From Flavobacteriales bacterium (GTDB lineage Bacteria > Bacteroidota > Bacteroidia > Flavobacteriales > Flavobacteriaceae), in contig JALSPZ010000145.1 of assembly GCA_026985675.1 (NCBI GenBank), positions 1-39,818 of the forward strand: 39,818 bases of DNA, in the 5' to 3' direction. Under the pieces are notes generated by a model. That model had not been told where the DNA came from. It ran no database searches and saw only the letters and a list, made by a program, of their open reading frames with translations. Shown here in pieces: positions 36,690-39,818 of this stretch (position 1 is the first letter of the stretch; every line of letters begins with the position of its first letter). A program made the translations under genes and the position numbers.

Positions 36690-37310
36690 TCAATGGAATA
36701 ATTCATTTAAAATTTTTTCTCTATTATTATTTTTAAAATTTTTTTTCATTTCATTTAACAACTTAATATTTATTTCTTGTGGAAATTTTTCTTCTATAAT
36801 ATTTAACTCTTTCATTGCATTATTATTATCATACATAAGATAGTATGTAAAAGATTTATTTAATCTGTCTAATGATGTTAGTGATTTTTTATTTAAATAT
36901 AAATTTAATGTTTTTTTATAATAATATACAGCGCTATCGTGTTTATTAAAATAATCCATCAATAAACCCTTGTATAAAATAGTTAAGGTATCTCTTGGAT
37001 TTAAAACCAAAATATTATTGGTGTATTCTAGAGTTTTTTTTATACTATCAATATTTCGATACATACTAGTCAATGTTTTGTAGCCCCCAATAAATTTTGG
37101 GTCAAGTTTAATAGCTTCTTTCACTAGCTTTATAGCCTTCATATATTTTATGGTATCTTCTCTTGTTAATGGAACGTAACCAAAAGTTTCTAATGTGTCT
37201 TGAGACGATTTTATTAATACCATTGCTTTTTGTCTTTTATTGTAACTGCAAGAGACAATAAATACGTAACTAATGATTATTAATACGAATATTCTATTTA
37301 TTTTTTTCAT
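36690..37310 (-). CDS. TPR-type lipoprotein, putative immunity protein of Rhs-tail cassette A
   Basis: 206 aa; lipobox IIISYVFIVSCSYNK; TPR-like helices (VKEAIKLDPKFIGGYKTLTSMYRNIDSIKKTLEYTNNILVLNPRDTLTILYKGLLMDYFNKHDSAVYYYKKTL); start overlaps the stop of the Rhs-tail gene by 17 nt. Confidence 0.6.
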   Translation of the reverse strand: MKKINRIFVLIIISYVFIVSCSYNKRQKAMVLIKSSQDTLETFGYVPLTREDTIKYMKAIKLVKEAIKLDPKFIGGYKTLTSMYRNIDSIKKTLEYTNNILVLNPRDTLTILYKGLLMDYFNKHDSAVYYYKKTLNLYLNKKSLTSLDRLNKSFTYYLMYDNNNAMKELNIIEEKFPQEINIKLLNEMKKNFKNNNREKILNELFH

Positions 37311-38103
37311 AATAAAATAAATATGATTTTTTTAAGTATAAATGACTATTATTTCCTGCTGTATCACCCGTATATTGTATTATGTTTACATTTACTTTTA
37401 CTAATAAATTAGGTTTTAACTGTACATTAACCTCTCCAATAGGAATTACATTTGGGGGTAATTGTGGGGGGATAGAAAATGGTTTGAACTTACGAAAAAT
37501 TTCTTCGTTACTACCCGCTATTGAAAATCTAGCATTTGATACATCAGTAAAATTTGTAAAATTACTATCGACGTGGGATATTGATGCTGTAATTAATAAT
37601 TGTCCATTTTCATTTAAAGAAATCCTACACCCTACATTTCCAGATGCCCCTGCCCCTTCTCCTTCAATGAAAGAATAATGAATATTCATTCCAGTACTAA
37701 GATCTATATCAGTATTATTTCTGTATATTTTTTCATTGCTTATTCTCATAGGTTTTTTTATGCCAAATATTTGATTAGTATATCCTTTACCTAATTGCCC
37801 CTTAGTTAAAGTTGCTATTCTGTCGCCATCAACATACAAGTTATCTTTTTTATCATTTGTTTTAACCACATGTGTTTCTCCTGTTTTAGAATTATAAAAA
37901 TAATCATCTTCTTTTTTATCCACCCCCATCCCATCAACATCCATCAAACCAACAGGATTATCCGTTGCATAGGTGTATGGGCTTTGGAAGTAGTATTTTT
38001 CCGCCAGCGGGTCTGTGGCATTAAACTGTGAAATGCGCGGGTTGTAATAGCGGTTTGCAACTAATTTGTAATTACAATTATATGAAAAATTGCCGGTTTT
38101 CAT
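37294..38103 (-). CDS. Orphan Rhs-core-tail protein with unidentified C-terminal (effector?) domain, cassette A
   Basis: 269 aa; MKTGNFSYNCNYKLVANRYYNPRISQFNATDPLAEKYYFQSPYTYATDNPVGLMDVDG matches the end of the RHS repeat-associated core; the remaining ~210 aa are unrelated to cassette B. Confidence 0.8.
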   Translation of the reverse strand: MKTGNFSYNCNYKLVANRYYNPRISQFNATDPLAEKYYFQSPYTYATDNPVGLMDVDGMGVDKKEDDYFYNSKTGETHVVKTNDKKDNLYVDGDRIATLTKGQLGKGYTNQIFGIKKPMRISNEKIYRNNTDIDLSTGMNIHYSFIEGEGAGASGNVGCRISLNENGQLLITASISHVDSNFTNFTDVSNARFSIAGSNEEIFRKFKPFSIPPQLPPNVIPIGEVNVQLKPNLLVKVNVNIIQYTGDTAGNNSHLYLKKSYLFYYEKNK

Positions 38104-38158
38104 TGTTGTAAAGGTATGAAAATTTTTTGTTATCTTTAAAAAATAACCAAAATCAGCA
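37940..38158 (-). repeat. Conserved cassette head (Rhs core end + start codon region + upstream spacer), copy A
   Basis: Near-identical to 39400-39612, including non-coding CATTGTTGTAAAGGTAT(G)AA..TTTTTTGTTATCTTTAAAAA(A)TAAC. Confidence 0.8.
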
Positions 38159-38278
38159 TTGTGTTTTTTTTGGGGTAGTATTATATTTTTTTCTTAATGG
38201 TTTTTTGTTTTGTTTGGGAATATTTACCGCACGTGGGGAGTTGTGTTGTAGTAGAGTAACAAGTATTTTGAAACGAAA

Positions 38279-38785
38279 TCACTTTAAATATATGACTATT
38301 TCGCCAATTTTTTCTAATTTTCTATTGATAGGTTTTTTTACCACTAAAGTTATACTGTCCTTATCTCTTGAAATATCGAATGAAGAACCATATATTAAAC
38401 CAACAGGTTTATTATTGTAATAAATATCTCCATCAAAAATATATTCAATATATTCAGGTTTTTTCAAATCTATATGAATTCGTAATCTATCTTTATCCTC
38501 ATGAACAAAATAAATAAGCCCATAAAATTCTTGATAAAGACTGTTGGAAGTCCAAAAACGACAATATTGTCGAATTTGATTTTCCTGCTTAGGTTGAAAA
38601 CCTTTGAGGACATATTTTACATCTTCATTAATAATACCACCTTTTCTTCTAGCATCTTCTATATTATCATAAGAAAAGTAATGTATCATGCGTGTTTGCC
38701 CATTCATTAAAATATCACTTGCAACATAATATAGCCCAAGAATACCTATAAGTATTATCGTATATTTGAAATATTTTTTTTTCAT
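38279..38785 (-). CDS. Membrane-anchored putative immunity protein of Rhs-tail cassette B
   Basis: 168 aa; N-terminal TM KYFKYTIILIGILGLYYVASDIL; ATG starts 1 nt after the stop of the Rhs-tail gene 38787-39557. Confidence 0.6.
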   Translation of the reverse strand: MKKKYFKYTIILIGILGLYYVASDILMNGQTRMIHYFSYDNIEDARRKGGIINEDVKYVLKGFQPKQENQIRQYCRFWTSNSLYQEFYGLIYFVHEDKDRLRIHIDLKKPEYIEYIFDGDIYYNNKPVGLIYGSSFDISRDKDSITLVVKKPINRKLEKIGEIVIYLK

Positions 38786-38786
38786 T

Positions 38787-39557
38787 TTATCTGTTTAATT
38801 GTTCGCTAACATCTGTTCCTTCATTGCTTCTCTCAATTTCTTCTTGTTTTGTAACAGGTAGCCAGTTTTTTTCTAAAACAATATTTTGCGGATAAGCAGC
38901 TGAAAATTCGCCATCTTTTAAACCCCCTGCCCGCAATGCATTTCGAGGTACTGCGGTACAATCATTTATTAGTAATTTATATGTTTTATCAAAAGTTGTA
39001 TTGGCGGCTTTCTTCATTTTTACATCGGCTTCTTTACTTGTTTTAATACGGTAAGCTCGTTGATAACGCTGTATTATTTTTCCATCTTTATCTTTGTGTG
39101 ATGTATCAAGTCCTTCTCCATCATCATAATCATCTTTAAAAGTATTATGTTCGCTTTTTGCAAAATCTTCAATACTTTTAAAATATACACCCGCAGTAAA
39201 ATTATCGTTATCACTTACATTTTTTTTATTTGAACGTCCATTTACCCCGTAATCAGCATCATATGAATAATAGTACCAGCCATCTTTATCATTTCCAATA
39301 AGAACAGCTTGATGTCCAACTATATGATTTTTTTTATCCTCAGGATCTTCCGTATAACCATAATTTAATACGATAAAATCTTTCCCATCCGGATCCGTCA
39401 ACATCACCGGATTATCCGCTGTATAAGTATAAGGCGAAAAATTGGGATATTTTTCAGCTAGCGGGTCTGTGGCATAAAACAGTGAAATACGCGGGTTGTA
39501 GTAGCGGTTTGCAACTAATTTATAATTACAATTATATGAAACATTGCAGGTTTTCAT
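38787..39557 (-). CDS. Orphan Rhs-core-tail protein with putative permuted papain-like (NlpC/P60/LRAT-like) effector domain, cassette B
   Basis: 256 aa; MKTCNVSYNCNYKLVANRYYNPRISLFYATDPLAEKYPNFSPYTYTADNPVMLTDPDG core tail; C-terminal domain with IVGHQAVLIGNDKDGWYYYSYD (His) followed later by YKLLINDCTAVPRNALRAGG (Asn-x-Cys). Confidence 0.78.
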   Translation of the reverse strand: MKTCNVSYNCNYKLVANRYYNPRISLFYATDPLAEKYPNFSPYTYTADNPVMLTDPDGKDFIVLNYGYTEDPEDKKNHIVGHQAVLIGNDKDGWYYYSYDADYGVNGRSNKKNVSDNDNFTAGVYFKSIEDFAKSEHNTFKDDYDDGEGLDTSHKDKDGKIIQRYQRAYRIKTSKEADVKMKKAANTTFDKTYKLLINDCTAVPRNALRAGGLKDGEFSAAYPQNIVLEKNWLPVTKQEEIERSNEGTDVSEQLNR

Positions 39558-39612
39558 TGTTGTAAAGGTATAAATTTTTTGTTATCTTTAAAAATAACAA
39601 AAATCTGCCTTA
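39400..39612 (-). repeat. Conserved cassette head, copy B
   Basis: See 37940-38158. Confidence 0.8.
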
Positions 39613-39708
39613 CATACTTTTTGGGGTATTATCTATTTAATTTTTAATCATTGTTGTTCGGTTTTTTCTGGGCTAATACACTATTACAGTATAATAGATT
39701 AAGAAAAT

Positions 39709-39816
39709 TTAAATAGCTAATTTATCACGAATATAAATGAACAAAAAAATTGAACAAAACCAAAATATTAAAAATAATATAATTACGAAATATGAAATAT
39801 ATTTATCTTTTTTACT
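39709..39816 (-). CDS. Possible C-terminus of another membrane protein (third cassette immunity?), truncated by the window edge
   Basis: Minus-strand frame open to the window edge: SKKDKYISYFVIILFLIFWFCSIFLFIYRDKLAI-stop; its stop lies 152 nt upstream of the cassette B start, similar to the 176-nt spacing between cassettes B and A. Confidence 0.3.
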   Translation of the reverse strand, partial: SKKDKYISYFVIILFLIFWFCSIFLFIYIRDKLAI

Positions 39817-39818
39817 AA

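Noticed and set aside
36595-36843. Plus-strand ORF MKFIIAIHVSNIGFCLGIFHMW...
   Set aside because: Mostly antisense to the 36690-37310 lipoprotein; the equivalent S-repeat copy at 31799 has an early stop, so a conserved peptide is not supported.
38127-38420. 97-aa plus-strand ORF in the inter-cassette spacer
   Set aside because: Overlaps the end of the immunity gene on the opposite strand and the homologous spacer upstream of cassette B does not preserve the frame.
1-39818. CRISPR arrays, tRNA or rRNA genes
   Set aside because: No regularly spaced repeats and no recognisable tRNA/rRNA sequence seen on either strand by eye.

Overview
AT-rich chromosomal window, almost certainly from a member of the Bacteroidota (Flavobacteriia-like: TAnnTTTG -7 promoter motifs, a T9SS sorting domain, a fused exonuclease-DnaE, SprA-like and TonB-dependent outer-membrane proteins). 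Positions 1-31500 are mostly housekeeping: PPOX-family protein (partial), ruvB, DUF808/YedI, thioredoxin, a ~1100-aa outer-membrane protein, RecB/AddA-like helicase-nuclease, SOD, an isolated cydB, uvrC, rpsP-rimM-trmN6, a cytochrome c/beta-barrel fusion with a lipoprotein cytochrome, an MBL hydrolase, an S8 peptidase, a short SSB, a T9SS cargo protein, MATE and dnaE. Embedded in this is a tandem trio of small exported helical (PilJ-N-like) paralogs. Positions 31500-39818 look accessory: a TonB receptor + beta-propeller phytase pair, dispersed non-coding repeats including a foldback (MITE-like) element, and a tandem array of orphan Rhs-tail effector/immunity modules with conserved spacers. The array appears to continue past the right edge. 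The most promising candidates for something undescribed are the orphan Rhs-tail array, the PilJ-N-like trio, and the cytochrome c-DUF5777 fusion. All assignments come from reading sequence and motifs; no database search was run.
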